Positions 18,404 through 27,224 of a DNA stretch of 64,000 nt are shown here, in pieces. Numbering within the stretch: the first letter of the stretch is position 1; each line of letters begins with the position of its first letter. The stretch is from Piscinibacter sp. (GTDB lineage: Bacteria > Pseudomonadota > Gammaproteobacteria > Burkholderiales > Burkholderiaceae_C): assembly GCA_019635485.1 (NCBI GenBank), contig JAHBZL010000005.1:62001-126000 (forward strand), written 5' to 3'. The notes under the pieces are model-generated. The model searched no databases and had not been told where the DNA came from. It worked only from the letters and a program-made list of their open reading frames with translations. Position numbers and translations under genes: made by a program.

Positions 18404-19420
18404 TCATCTGTCCGGGCCGAGCCAGCGGCGCGTCGGGAACAGGCTCCATCCCCACCGGTCCTGGATCCAGCCCCACAGGCCCTTCTTGAACCTGATCGTC
18501 ACGACGATGGCCAGGAGCCCAAGACCGAGCAGGTACCAGCTGCCATAGTCGCTCAAGAACTTGTTCAGCACCCAGAAGATCAGTGCGCCCACGATCGGCC
18601 CCTCAATGCGGCCGATGCCGCCGATCACGACCATGAAGATCGCGAACGCCGTCCAGTTGACGCTGAAGGCGGCGTCCGGGCTGATGCGCAGGTTGCCGAC
18701 GAAGTACAGCGCGCCCGCCATCCCGGCACCGAACGCTGCCACCACGTAGACCGCCAGCTTCATGCGGCCGACGGCAATGCCCTGGCTCTCGGCGGCGACC
18801 TCGTTGTCGCGGATCGCCAGCAGCGCCAGGCCGCGCTTGCTGCGCAGGAACAGGTACACCAGCGCGATGGCCGCCGCCACGCAGGCGAGCGCGACCCAGA
18901 AGGTCAGGTTCTCGCGGGTCTCGCGCGGGATCCCGCGCAGCGCCGTCAGGCTGGTGCCCGAGCCGCCGCCGACGACGGAGAGGTTGGCGAACGACAGCCG
19001 GAACACCTCGGCGATGACCCAGGTGCCGATCGCGAAGTACCCGCCCTGCAGCCGGAACGCGACCCAGCTCACCGGCACCGCGACGGCCGCCGTGGCCAGC
19101 GCCGCGAGCGGGATCGCGACGAACGGATTCACGCCGGCCAGGTTCCCCAGCATCAGCATGACGTAGCCGCCGAGGCCGAAGAAGGCCTGCTGGCCGATCG
19201 ACACCATGCCGCCGTAGCCGGCGAGCAGGTTCCACATCATCGCGAACACGAAGTAGCAGGCGATCTCGACGAAGTCGCGCATCCAGGCCGGCGCGCTGTC
19301 TTCCGGGGCCCACCACGGCAGCGTCGCCGCGACCAGCAGCAGGAGCGCCGAGGCGATCGTCGCCACCCGGCTGGCACGCGTATGGCGCTGGACCTCGATC
19401 GGAGCGTGGGCGGGCGTCAT
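18404..19420 (-). CDS. livM: Branched-chain-type ABC transporter permease LivM
   Basis: An inner-membrane permease of 338 residues with eight to ten predicted helices. The LivM signature AGYGGMVSIGQQAFFGLGGY lies in the N-terminal third and the EAA-like loop around LRDNEVAAESQGIAVGRMKL. It forms a heterodimer with the LivH gene 7 bp upstream. It sits inside the aromatic operon, so the importer probably brings in the phenolic substrate or a ring-cleavage product rather than leucine. Confidence 0.92.
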   Translation of the reverse strand: MTPAHAPIEVQRHTRASRVATIASALLLLVAATLPWWAPEDSAPAWMRDFVEIACYFVFAMMWNLLAGYGGMVSIGQQAFFGLGGYVMLMLGNLAGVNPFVAIPLAALATAAVAVPVSWVAFRLQGGYFAIGTWVIAEVFRLSFANLSVVGGGSGTSLTALRGIPRETRENLTFWVALACVAAAIALVYLFLRSKRGLALLAIRDNEVAAESQGIAVGRMKLAVYVVAAFGAGMAGALYFVGNLRISPDAAFSVNWTAFAIFMVVIGGIGRIEGPIVGALIFWVLNKFLSDYGSWYLLGLGLLAIVVTIRFKKGLWGWIQDRWGWSLFPTRRWLGPDR

Positions 19421-19427
19421 CGTTCGT

Positions 19428-20282
19428 TCAGCCCCGGGTCTTCGGGAACAGCCCCTGCGGCCGCACCACCAGCAGCGCGAGGAAGACCAGGTGCCCGGCC
19501 CACAGGCCCCAGCCGGGATCGATGCGGAAGCCGACCTGCTGCGTCAGCCCGAGCACCATCGCGCCGACGAAGGTGCCCCAGAACGAGCCCATGCCGCCGA
19601 TGATCACGGCCTCGAAGGCGAACAGCAGCAGCAACGGGCCGTCGCTCGGGCTCACGGTGGTGCGCATCGCCTGCAGCGTGCCGGCGATCGCGATCAGCAC
19701 GAACGCGATCGCGGTGGCCAGCGCATACACGTGGCTCGACGAGAGGCCCATCAGCTCGGCGATCTCGCGATCGTCGGACACGGCGCGGAAGGCCCGCCCC
19801 AGCCGCGTGCGGGCGAACAGCCACTGCAGCCCGGCGGTGCACGCGATCGCGATCGCCAGGATCACCAGCGGCAGCAGGCCGACCTGCAGCGGCCCCAGGG
19901 CGACGCTGCGCGTGGCGAGGCCGGCCGAGTCCAGCGAGCGCGGGTCGGCCGAGAAGGTCTCGAGCAGCGCGTTCTGGATCACGATGGCGAGCCCGAAGGT
20001 CACCACCAGCGAGGGCAGCGGGTCCTTGCCGAGGGTGCCGTTCAGCACCCATCGCTGCAGCGCATACCCGGCACCGAACGCCAACGGCAGCACCGCCAGC
20101 GCCGCCAGCGAGGGGTGCAGCGCGAACTGCGTGGCCGCGGCGATGGCCGCGAAGCCGCCGAGCACGATGAAGTCGCCGTGGGCGGTGTTGGTGAGGCGCA
20201 TGACGCCGAACATCAGCGACAGCCCGAGCGCGAACAGCGCGTACAGCCCGCCGAGCAAGAGTCCCTGGACGACGATGCCCAC
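19428..20282 (-). CDS. livH: Branched-chain-type ABC transporter permease LivH
   Basis: A 284-residue inner-membrane permease starting at GTG 20282. It has the LivH N-terminal pattern GLLLGGLYALFALGLSLMFGVMRLTNTAHGDF and a coupling loop in SDDREIAELMGLSSSHVYALA. It sits 4 bp after the livF stop and 7 bp before livM, in a tightly packed operon. No amino-acid specificity is visible, because specificity rests with the binding protein at 21738. Confidence 0.92.
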   Translation of the reverse strand: MGIVVQGLLLGGLYALFALGLSLMFGVMRLTNTAHGDFIVLGGFAAIAAATQFALHPSLAALAVLPLAFGAGYALQRWVLNGTLGKDPLPSLVVTFGLAIVIQNALLETFSADPRSLDSAGLATRSVALGPLQVGLLPLVILAIAIACTAGLQWLFARTRLGRAFRAVSDDREIAELMGLSSSHVYALATAIAFVLIAIAGTLQAMRTTVSPSDGPLLLLFAFEAVIIGGMGSFWGTFVGAMVLGLTQQVGFRIDPGWGLWAGHLVFLALLVVRPQGLFPKTRG

Positions 20283-20286
20283 GCCA

Positions 20287-21006
20287 CTACCCCTGCGCGC
20301 CGAAGTAGGCGGCGCTGATCTGCGCGCGCGTCAGCTGCTCGCTCGGCCCTTCGAGCGACACCCGCCCTTCCTGCAGGCAGACCACGCGGCGCGAGACCCG
20401 CTGCGCCACCGTCACGTCCTGCTCGACGACCACGACGCTCATGCCTTCGCCGGTGATCGCCGGCAGCGCGTCGTAGATCTCCTTGATAACGATCGGCGCC
20501 AGTCCGAGGGAAAGTTCGTCGCACAGCAGCACGCGCGGGTTGCTCATCAGCGCGCGGCCGATGGCCACCATCTGCTGCTGCCCACCCGACAAGGCCGTGC
20601 CCGGCTGCCGGCGCTTGTCCTTCAGGATCGGGAACAGACCGTACAGGCGCTCCAGGTGCCACGGCCCCGGCCGCGCCGCGAAGGCGCCCATCAGCAGGTT
20701 CTCCTCCACGCTGAGCGACGGGAACAGGCGCCGGCCCTCCGGCACCATCGCAAGGCCCAGGCGGACGATGTCGCCCGGCGGGCGGGCGCCGATCGGCTGC
20801 CCGTCGAAACGCACCGCCTCCGGCGCAGCCTTGAGCAGCCCGGTCAGGCACTTGAGCAGCGTGCTCTTGCCGGCGCCGTTGGCGCCGATCACCGCCACGA
20901 CCTCGCCGGCCTCGACATGGAAGTCGACCCCGAACAGCGCCTGCGCGTCACCGTAGAAGGCGGCCAGCGAGCGCGCCTGCAGCAGCGGCGCCCCGACGGC
21001 GCTCAC
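20287..21006 (-). CDS. livF: ABC transporter ATPase LivF
   Basis: A 239-residue ATPase of the Liv type. GTG 21006 overlaps the livG stop (GTGA). Walker A is GANGAGKST, the signature is LSGGQQQMV, Walker B is VLLCDELSLGLAP, the D-loop follows, and the switch His is replaced within VVVVEQDV, as is typical for LivF (Gln/Asp instead of His). It works as a heterodimer with LivG on the LivHM permease. Confidence 0.93.
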   Translation of the reverse strand: MSAVGAPLLQARSLAAFYGDAQALFGVDFHVEAGEVVAVIGANGAGKSTLLKCLTGLLKAAPEAVRFDGQPIGARPPGDIVRLGLAMVPEGRRLFPSLSVEENLLMGAFAARPGPWHLERLYGLFPILKDKRRQPGTALSGGQQQMVAIGRALMSNPRVLLCDELSLGLAPIVIKEIYDALPAITGEGMSVVVVEQDVTVAQRVSRRVVCLQEGRVSLEGPSEQLTRAQISAAYFGAQG

Positions 21007-21722
21007 GCTTCCATCCCCATGTACACCCGCCGCACCTCGGCATCGTTCATCACGTCCTGCGGCAGGCCCTCGGCCAGCGGCTGGCCGAAGTTGATGACGA
21101 ACAGGCGGTCGGCGATCGAGAGCAGCGCTTGCACCACGTGCTCGATCCAGACCATGGTCACGCCGCTGGCCTTGATGCGGCGCAGTTCGTCGACGAGTTC
21201 GCGCGCCTCCGGCTCGGTCAGCCCGCCCGCGATCTCGTCGAGCAGCAGCAGGCGCGGCCGCGTCGCCAAGGCGCGGGCCAGTTCCAGCCGCTTGCGGTCG
21301 AGCAGCGTCAGGCCGCCGGCCGGGCGGTTGGCGTGCGCACGCAGCCCGGTCGCGGCGAGCACCTCGTGCGCGGTGGCCCAGGCCTGGCGCTCGCTCTCGC
21401 CGGCGCCGAAGCAGGCGGCGGTGACCAGGTTCTCGAACACCGTCATCGCGCCGAAGGGCTGCGGCACCTGGTAGCTGCGGCCGATGCCGGCGCGGCAGCG
21501 CTGGTGCGGCCTGAGCCCGGCGATGTCACGGCCGTCGTACTCGATGCGCCCGGCGTCGGCGCGCACGTCGCCGCTGATCAGGTTGAACAGCGTCGTCTTG
21601 CCGGCGCCGTTGGGCCCCAGGATGCCCAGCGTCTCGCCCTCGGCCACCGACAGCGAGATGCCGTCGGTGACCTTGACCGCCCCGTAGGACTTGTGGACGT
21701 CGTGCAGCGCCAGCAGGGCCAT
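21003..21722 (-). CDS. livG: ABC transporter ATPase LivG
   Basis: A 239-residue ATPase of the Liv type. Walker A is GPNGAGKTT, the Q-loop region is GRSYQVPQPF, and Walker B is LLLLDEIAGGLTEPE followed by WIEHVV with the switch His. The signature loop reads LTLLDRKRLELARAL, which departs from LSGGQ but is common in LivG (LTLLDRK-like). It lies 15 bp after the binding-protein gene and overlaps livF by 4 bp. Confidence 0.93.
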   Translation of the reverse strand: MALLALHDVHKSYGAVKVTDGISLSVAEGETLGILGPNGAGKTTLFNLISGDVRADAGRIEYDGRDIAGLRPHQRCRAGIGRSYQVPQPFGAMTVFENLVTAACFGAGESERQAWATAHEVLAATGLRAHANRPAGGLTLLDRKRLELARALATRPRLLLLDEIAGGLTEPEARELVDELRRIKASGVTMVWIEHVVQALLSIADRLFVINFGQPLAEGLPQDVMNDAEVRRVYMGMEA

Positions 21723-21737
21723 CGCGCGGCGTCTTGC

Positions 21738-22994
21738 TCAGATCAGCGCCAGCTTGCCGCCGGTCGGGATGCTCGGCGCGGCCTCGTTGTTGACGATCAC
21801 CAGCTCGACCTTGTTCTTCGTGCCCTTGACCCACTGCCCGAGCACCAGCGGCGTCTTGCTGACGTTCTTGAACGGCCCTTGGCCACCCCACTTCACCGCG
21901 CCGACGACGGTGTTCATCGAGGTCGCGGCAACGGCGTCGCGCACGTCCGCCGCCTTCGCCGACCTGGCGCGCGACAGCGCGTTCGCGGCCACCTCGAACA
22001 GCGCATGCGCGAAGCCGATCGGCTGCGTCCACTGGCGCTTCGTGCTGGCCTCGTAGGCCGCCGCGAGCTGCGCCGCGCTCTGCTTCGTCAGGCTGGAGGC
22101 GAACGGGTGCGACGGGCTCCACCACACCTCGGTCGACAGGCCGTGGCCCAGGTCGCCGAGCGCCTCGATCGCGCCCGGGAAGAGCAGCGCCTTCCCCAGC
22201 GTGATGACCTTCGGCTTGTAACCCTGCTGGCGCGCCTGCGTCAGGAAGGTCTTGGCGTCCGGCGGGATCACCACGCCGGTGACGATCTCGCAGCCTTCCT
22301 TCTTGAACGCCGCGATCTGGGCGCTGAAGTCCTGCGTGCCGTTCTGGAACCGCCCCGGGTCGGTGAGCGTGAAGCCCATGCCCGCCAGCGGCTTGGGAAA
22401 GCCGAGCTCCTTGTCGCCCCAGGCGTTGCCGTCGCCATCGTTCGGGAACAGGCCGCCCACCTTCTTGTTCGTCGCCATGCTCTTCCACCCGTTGGTGAAG
22501 TTGGCGATGACGTCCTCCAGCCCCCAGAACAGGTGGTACGTCCAGGCGAAGCCCTTGGCCGGGTCGCCCTTGCGGCCGAAGAACCAGGGCTGCCACGGGA
22601 CGACGGAGCTGACGCAGGGCAGCTCGTTGAGCTCGCAGGCGTCGCTGACCGGGTTGGCCGTTTCCGGCGTGCCGGCCGTGAGCATCAGCGCCACACGGTC
22701 CTTCAGGATGAGGTCGTTGGCGACTTCGCCGGCCCGGTTGGGATTGGACTGGCTGTCCTTCAGCAGGATCTCGACCGCCACCTTCCTGCCGCCGACGTCG
22801 AGCCCGCCCTTGAAGGCGGCCTTCATCTGCTCGATGACCCACTTGTCGGCCTCGCCGAACGGCGCCAGCGGGCCGGTCTGCGGCGACACGTAGCCGATCC
22901 TGAGCGTGTCGGCGGCGAAGGTGACGCCCGGCAGCGCCAGCGCGGCGGCCCCGGCGGCCGTGCCGTGCACGAAGGTTCTGCGGTTCAGGCTCAT
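21738..22994 (-). CDS. ABC transporter substrate-binding protein (Leu/Ile/Val family, aromatic-operon member)
   Basis: A 418-residue periplasmic binding protein. The N-terminus MSLNRRTFVHGTAAGA has a twin-arginine-like motif, and cleavage is likely near residue 27 (GVTFAAD). The mature part is the two-lobed LivK-like fold (IGYVSPQTGPLAPFGE, LMLTAGTPETANPVSDACE). LivK relatives in aromatic gene clusters bind benzoate-like acids or amides, and the ligand here is unknown. It is placed between maleylacetate reductase (37 bp) and livG (15 bp), so it belongs to the hydroquinone operon. Confidence 0.9.
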   Translation of the reverse strand: MSLNRRTFVHGTAAGAAALALPGVTFAADTLRIGYVSPQTGPLAPFGEADKWVIEQMKAAFKGGLDVGGRKVAVEILLKDSQSNPNRAGEVANDLILKDRVALMLTAGTPETANPVSDACELNELPCVSSVVPWQPWFFGRKGDPAKGFAWTYHLFWGLEDVIANFTNGWKSMATNKKVGGLFPNDGDGNAWGDKELGFPKPLAGMGFTLTDPGRFQNGTQDFSAQIAAFKKEGCEIVTGVVIPPDAKTFLTQARQQGYKPKVITLGKALLFPGAIEALGDLGHGLSTEVWWSPSHPFASSLTKQSAAQLAAAYEASTKRQWTQPIGFAHALFEVAANALSRARSAKAADVRDAVAATSMNTVVGAVKWGGQGPFKNVSKTPLVLGQWVKGTKNKVELVIVNNEAAPSIPTGGKLALI

Positions 22995-23031
22995 GGTGGC
23001 TGTCTCCTTGTTGTGGGTCTCGAAGAACGGC

Positions 23032-24093
23032 TCAGCGATCGGGGCGCGTGCCGTCGAACGCGCGCTGCAGCAGGTCGCGGATCGCCCGGCGTTCGAGCGG
23101 CCGCGGATTGGGGTACGGGGTCGACACGGCGAGATCGGCGGCCCGGTCGAGCCCCTCCGCGGGCATGCCGAGGTCGCGCAGGGCCGTGGGCGCGCCGTGG
23201 CGCCTGGCGAGATCGAAGACCGCTGCGCCGGCGTGTTCGCCCTTCAGGGCCCGCGCGATGCGTTCCATCGCCGCGGGCGCGTGCGCCGCGTTGTAGGCGA
23301 GGGCGTGCGGCAGGATCACCGTGTGCACCTCGGCATGCGGCAGGTTGAAGGTGCCGCCGAGCGTGTGGCAGAGCTTGTGGTGCAGGCCCATCGCAACGGC
23401 GCCCAGCACGCTGCCGCACAGCCAGGCGCCGTAGAGCGCATCGCCGCGGGCCTCGAGGTTCCGCGGGTCGTCGCACAGGCGCGGCAGCGCAGCGGCCGTC
23501 GCACGCAGGCCCTCCTCGGCCATCAGTGCCGTGATCGGGTTGCCGTCGTGGGCGTACAGGCCCTCGGCCGCATGGGCGATCGCGTTCAGCGCGCTCGTCA
23601 CCGTCAGGGCGAGCGGCAGGGTCAGGGTCAGTTCGGGGTCGTAGATCACCGTCTTCGGCAGCACGCGGCCATCGCGCCCGGTCTTCTTCAGCCCGCCTTC
23701 CGTGAGACCGTAGATCGGTGTCATCTCGCTGCCGGCGTAGGTGGTCGGGATGGCGAGGATCGGCAGTCCCGAGTCGAGCGCGATCGCCTTGCCCAGCCCG
23801 ATCGTCGAGCCGCCGCCGATCGCCACCGCGCAGTCCGCACCGAGCCGCGCCGCCTCGGCCCGCGCTTCGCGTGCGGTCTCGATCGGCACGTGCATCACGG
23901 CCTGCGCGAAGATGCCTGCGGCACGGTCGCCGAGCCGCTCGGCCACCTGCCGCGCGGCGGCGGCCTGTTCCGGCGTGGACAGGACGAGCGCCCGGCGCGC
24001 GCCCAGCAGGTCGATCTCGCGCCCCAGGTGCTGCAGCGCGCCGGCGCCGAAGACGACCCGCGCCGGCCTGGCCGTGTAGACGAAGGCTTGCAT
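23032..24093 (-). CDS. pnpF: Maleylacetate reductase
   Basis: An iron-type alcohol-dehydrogenase-fold enzyme that reduces maleylacetate to 3-oxoadipate with NAD(P)H. The 353 residues match the family. They begin FVYTARPARVVFGAG, with the nucleotide loop AIGGGSTIGLGKA, TTYAGSEMTPIYG, NAIAHAAEGLYA, and the diagnostic GLHHKLCHTLGGTFNLPHAEVHTVILPH carrying the His residues of the active site. In this operon it joins both ring-cleavage branches: maleylacetate comes directly from hydroxyquinol and, via the aldehyde dehydrogenase, from hydroquinone. It is 7 bp downstream of the dehydrogenase gene. Confidence 0.94.
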   Translation of the reverse strand: MQAFVYTARPARVVFGAGALQHLGREIDLLGARRALVLSTPEQAAAARQVAERLGDRAAGIFAQAVMHVPIETAREARAEAARLGADCAVAIGGGSTIGLGKAIALDSGLPILAIPTTYAGSEMTPIYGLTEGGLKKTGRDGRVLPKTVIYDPELTLTLPLALTVTSALNAIAHAAEGLYAHDGNPITALMAEEGLRATAAALPRLCDDPRNLEARGDALYGAWLCGSVLGAVAMGLHHKLCHTLGGTFNLPHAEVHTVILPHALAYNAAHAPAAMERIARALKGEHAGAAVFDLARRHGAPTALRDLGMPAEGLDRAADLAVSTPYPNPRPLERRAIRDLLQRAFDGTRPDR

Positions 24094-24100
24094 CGTGTGC

Positions 24101-25615
24101 CTAGCCGCGCGGATACCAGGGCGGAATCTGCGCGTCCACGTTGACCCAGACGCTCTTGACCTGGGTGTACTCGCGCATCGCGTCGAAGCCCATCTCGCGG
24201 CCGTAGCCGCTCTGGCCGACGCCGCCGAACGGCGAGCCCGGGTTGACGCGCTTGTACGAGTTGATCCACACCATGCCGGCCTTCAGGTCGCGCGCGACGC
24301 GGTGCGCGCGCGGCAGGTTCGCCGTCCACAGGCCGCTGCCGAGGCCGTAGGCGGTGCCGTTCGCGATGGCGAGCGCCTCGGCGTCGTCCTTGAAGGTCAG
24401 CACGGTGACGAAGGGGCCGAACACCTCCTCCTGCGCGATGCGGTCCTGCGGGCCCTTCGCGCGCACGATCGTCGGCTCCACGTAGCAGCCTCGGGCGAGC
24501 TCGGGGTTCGCCGGTGCCTTGCCGCCGGCGATCACTTCGCCGCCCTGCTCGCGCGCGACGCCGACGTAGCCCAGCACCCGGTCGCGGTGCTGCGCGCTCG
24601 TCAGCGGACCCATCTCGGTCGCCGCGTCGAGCGGGTTGCCGAGCCGGATGCTCTTCGCCAGGGCCGTGAACTTCTCGAGGAAGGCGTCGGCGATCCGCTC
24701 GTGCAGCATCAGCCGCGATCCGGCGATGCAGGCCTGGCCCTGGTTGTGGAAGATCGCCCAGGCGCTGCCGTTCACGGCGGCGACGAGGTTCGCGTCCTCG
24801 AACACGATGTTCGCGCCCTTGCCGCCGAGTTCGAGCTGCACCTTCTTCAGGTTGCCGGCGGACGCGGTCACGATGCGCCGCCCGGTCGCGGTGCTGCCGG
24901 TGAACGCGATCTTCGCGACGCCGTCGTGTTCGGCGAGAACCTGCCCGGCCACGCTGCCCAGCCCCGGCACGACGTTGACGACACCGTCGGGCATGCCGGC
25001 CTCGCTCATCAGCTCGGCGATCTTCAGCGTCGACAGCGGCGTGATCTCGGCCGGCTTGATGACGATGGTGTTGCCCGCGGCCAGCGCGGGCGCCATCTTC
25101 CAGCTCGTGAACATGAGCGGGAAGTTCCAGGGCACGACCTGGCCGACGACGCCGACCGGCTCGCGCAGCAGGTAGTTCAGGAAACCCGCCTCGACCGGCA
25201 CGACATCGCCCTGGAACTTGTCGGCCATGCCGCCGAAGTAGCGGAAACAAGCCGCCGTGCGCGGCACGTCGAGGGCGCGCGAGTCCTTGATCGGGTGGCC
25301 GGTGTCGAGCGATTCCAGCCGGGCGAGTTCCTCGGCGTTGGATTCGATCAGGTCGGCGAGCCGGAGCAGGATGCGCCCGCGGTCGGCGGCGGCCATGCGG
25401 CTCCACGCGGGGAAGGCACGCCGGGCGGCGTCGACCGCCTTGTCGACGTCGGCCCGGCCTGCCAGCGCGACGTCGGCGATGGTCGAGTTGTCATGCGGGT
25501 TCAGCGTTGCGAGCGTCTCGCCCGATTCGGCATCGACGAACTTCCCGTCGATGAAGAGCTGGTGCCGGATCGGCGTGCGCAGGCCCACCGCGGCCTGCAG
25601 GTCCGCGAGATTCAT
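24101..25615 (-). CDS. pnpE: Aldehyde dehydrogenase, probably 4-hydroxymuconic semialdehyde dehydrogenase
   Basis: A 504-residue NAD(P)-dependent aldehyde dehydrogenase. Visible motifs are VVPWNFPLMFTSWK, FTGSTATGRRI (cofactor), the general-base Glu in LELGGKGAN, the catalytic Cys in NQGQACIAGSR, EEVFGPFV and the C-terminal PFGGVGQSGYGREMG. By position, directly after the hydroquinone dioxygenase and before maleylacetate reductase, it should oxidise 4-hydroxymuconic semialdehyde to maleylacetate, as PnpE does. Sequence alone only shows a class-1/2-like aldehyde dehydrogenase. Confidence 0.9.
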   Translation of the reverse strand: MNLADLQAAVGLRTPIRHQLFIDGKFVDAESGETLATLNPHDNSTIADVALAGRADVDKAVDAARRAFPAWSRMAAADRGRILLRLADLIESNAEELARLESLDTGHPIKDSRALDVPRTAACFRYFGGMADKFQGDVVPVEAGFLNYLLREPVGVVGQVVPWNFPLMFTSWKMAPALAAGNTIVIKPAEITPLSTLKIAELMSEAGMPDGVVNVVPGLGSVAGQVLAEHDGVAKIAFTGSTATGRRIVTASAGNLKKVQLELGGKGANIVFEDANLVAAVNGSAWAIFHNQGQACIAGSRLMLHERIADAFLEKFTALAKSIRLGNPLDAATEMGPLTSAQHRDRVLGYVGVAREQGGEVIAGGKAPANPELARGCYVEPTIVRAKGPQDRIAQEEVFGPFVTVLTFKDDAEALAIANGTAYGLGSGLWTANLPRAHRVARDLKAGMVWINSYKRVNPGSPFGGVGQSGYGREMGFDAMREYTQVKSVWVNVDAQIPPWYPRG

Positions 25616-25643
25616 GGGGAACTCCTGGAGGTGCTGCGGCGCG

Positions 25644-26612
25644 CTAGAACTTCACCGGCACTTCGGGCGACTCGCCTTTCTGGATCTCGTAGACCAGGTT
25701 CGGCGAGCCGTTCTCCCACACCAGCAGCATCGAGCGCTTCGGGCTGTAGCCCTGGTGCCGGCAGTAGGCCGGCATCGCCGCCATGTCGCCGGCCTTCATG
25801 ATGACGCGGGCGAGCGGCTTGCCGGTCGTCTTGTCGGCGCAGTCCCAGTGGATCTCGTCGGTCATCTGGAAGAACCACTCGACGCGGTCGTTCGCATGGA
25901 TGATCGGCAGGATGTGCTCCTCGGTCGTCGGGCACATGAAGCTGTACTTCACGACCGAGGTGAAGCTCGGGTTCCAGGTCACCTGCGAGCGGGACAGGAA
26001 GCCGAACAGGTTGAAGGCGTGCACCTCGTTCTCGAAGCCGGGCTCGGGGTGCAGCTCGGGCTGCTCCTGCGGCACGTCGGCGAACGCGCGGTTGACCGGC
26101 GCGCCGCGCGCGTCGGTGCGCAAGGGCAGGTCGTCCTGCATGCCGACGCAGCGCTTCGCGAGTTCGCGCGCCCGCGTGATCTGCGCATGGCTGTTGCCGT
26201 GCTTGCGGCCGTAGGGCGAGCCGGTCTCCTGCGGCGCGGCGAAGGGGTCGAAGCCCTCGTTGGTCCAGTCGTCGAGCATGTCGAAGAACACCTTGGCGAT
26301 CTGCTCGGTCGGGAAGTTCTCGAGACGGTCGACGCCCGCGGCCTTCATCGTCGCGTTGTAGCGCCCGGCATAGAGGTCGACGGTCTTGTAGTGGTTGGTC
26401 GTGCCGATCACGTGGTCGAAGTTGACGCCACCGTAGAAGAAGCCCCAGGCGACATCGCGCATCAGCGCGCGCAGGAAGTTGCCGACGTCCATCGTGTGCG
26501 ACAACGGCCGGCCGTCGGGCGTCTTCCAGTTGACGTGGGCGAAATACTCGTCGCGGCGGAAGGCGAAGCCGCCGAGCTCGAAGCTCTGGTAGCCGTGTTC
26601 GTTGGTGCTCAT
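25644..26612 (-). CDS. pnpD: Hydroquinone 1,2-dioxygenase, large (catalytic) subunit
   Basis: Fe(II)-dependent cleavage of hydroquinone to 4-hydroxymuconic semialdehyde (type II, PnpCD/HapCD). It has 322 residues. The iron ligands recalled from PnpD of Pseudomonas WBC-3 are His256, Asn258, Glu262 and His303. Here the segment IIHANDRVEW gives His239, Asn241 and Glu245, and YCRHQGY gives His286, reproducing the +2, +6 and +47 spacing exactly. The N-terminal half (GFFYGGVNFDHVIG, HYKTVDLYAGRYN) is also characteristic. It lies 19 bp after the small-subunit gene and 28 bp before the aldehyde dehydrogenase. No signal peptide, so cytoplasmic. Confidence 0.93.
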   Translation of the reverse strand: MSTNEHGYQSFELGGFAFRRDEYFAHVNWKTPDGRPLSHTMDVGNFLRALMRDVAWGFFYGGVNFDHVIGTTNHYKTVDLYAGRYNATMKAAGVDRLENFPTEQIAKVFFDMLDDWTNEGFDPFAAPQETGSPYGRKHGNSHAQITRARELAKRCVGMQDDLPLRTDARGAPVNRAFADVPQEQPELHPEPGFENEVHAFNLFGFLSRSQVTWNPSFTSVVKYSFMCPTTEEHILPIIHANDRVEWFFQMTDEIHWDCADKTTGKPLARVIMKAGDMAAMPAYCRHQGYSPKRSMLLVWENGSPNLVYEIQKGESPEVPVKF

Positions 26613-26631
26613 CGTGGTTGCTCCTGGCGGC

Positions 26632-27141
26632 TCAGGCGGTCTGGCAGATTTCGGCCCAGCGCTCGACCGAGAGGTCGCCCTTGCAGGTCTGCTGGACCAG
26701 CACCGCCGGCTGGGCGGCGCGGAACTGGTAGGCGGTGTTCTTCGGCAGCATCGCCTGGTGGCCGCGCCTGATGCGCATCCAGCCCATCTTCTGCCCCTGC
26801 GGTTCGCCCTTCACCTGGACCGCCCCGTTGTGCTCGGCGTCCGGCACGGTCTGTTCGGCACCGAGCTTGACGAGGTGCACATCGACCTCGCCGTCCATGC
26901 ACAGCGCGAACTCGTCGTGCGCGCAGGTGTACCAGGGCGACGTGCCTTCGGCCCGGATCGCCTCGAGCACGTAGATCTGGTTCTGGCCGAACACGACCTT
27001 CTCGTACGGCTTGCTGCGGCTCGCGATGTCGAAGCAGTTCGAGAACGCGTAGTGCCGGACGTCGTCGGCGATGTTCTGCACCCCGCCCTTCTCGAAGGCG
27101 GCGAGCGACCCGAAGCGGGTCGTGTAGGTCGGCTGGCTCAT
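26632..27141 (-). CDS. pnpC: Hydroquinone 1,2-dioxygenase, small subunit
   Basis: A 169-residue cupin-like subunit that forms an alpha2-beta2 complex with the large subunit and shapes the substrate pocket. I start at ATG 27141 (MSQPTYTTRFGSLAAF), which has GAGGAGA upstream; an in-frame ATG 24 bp earlier overlaps that ribosome site. Typical segments are HYAFSNCFDIASRSKPYEKVVFGQN, SPWYTCAHDEFALCMDGEVDVHLVKL and MGWMRIRRGHQAMLPKNTAYQF. It is the first structural gene of the operon, 84 bp downstream of the LysR operator. Confidence 0.92.
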   Translation of the reverse strand: MSQPTYTTRFGSLAAFEKGGVQNIADDVRHYAFSNCFDIASRSKPYEKVVFGQNQIYVLEAIRAEGTSPWYTCAHDEFALCMDGEVDVHLVKLGAEQTVPDAEHNGAVQVKGEPQGQKMGWMRIRRGHQAMLPKNTAYQFRAAQPAVLVQQTCKGDLSVERWAEICQTA

Positions 27142-27177
27142 CGACTTGTCTCCTCGTGGAAGCACGATCCGGAAACA

Positions 27178-27183
27178 AGTCTA
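27178..27183 (-). promoter_or_regulatory. Possible -10 element of the hydroquinone operon
   Basis: TAGACT on the minus strand, 37 bp before the small-subunit start. If used, transcription would begin near 27171, placing the operator centre (27237) at about -66, the usual spot for a LysR recognition site. No good -35 hexamer is visible, as expected for an activator-dependent promoter. This is inferred from position only. Confidence 0.35.
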
Positions 27184-27224
27184 GGAACGGACCCGGCCCG
27201 CCGGTAGGGACCAGCTTGCAATCG

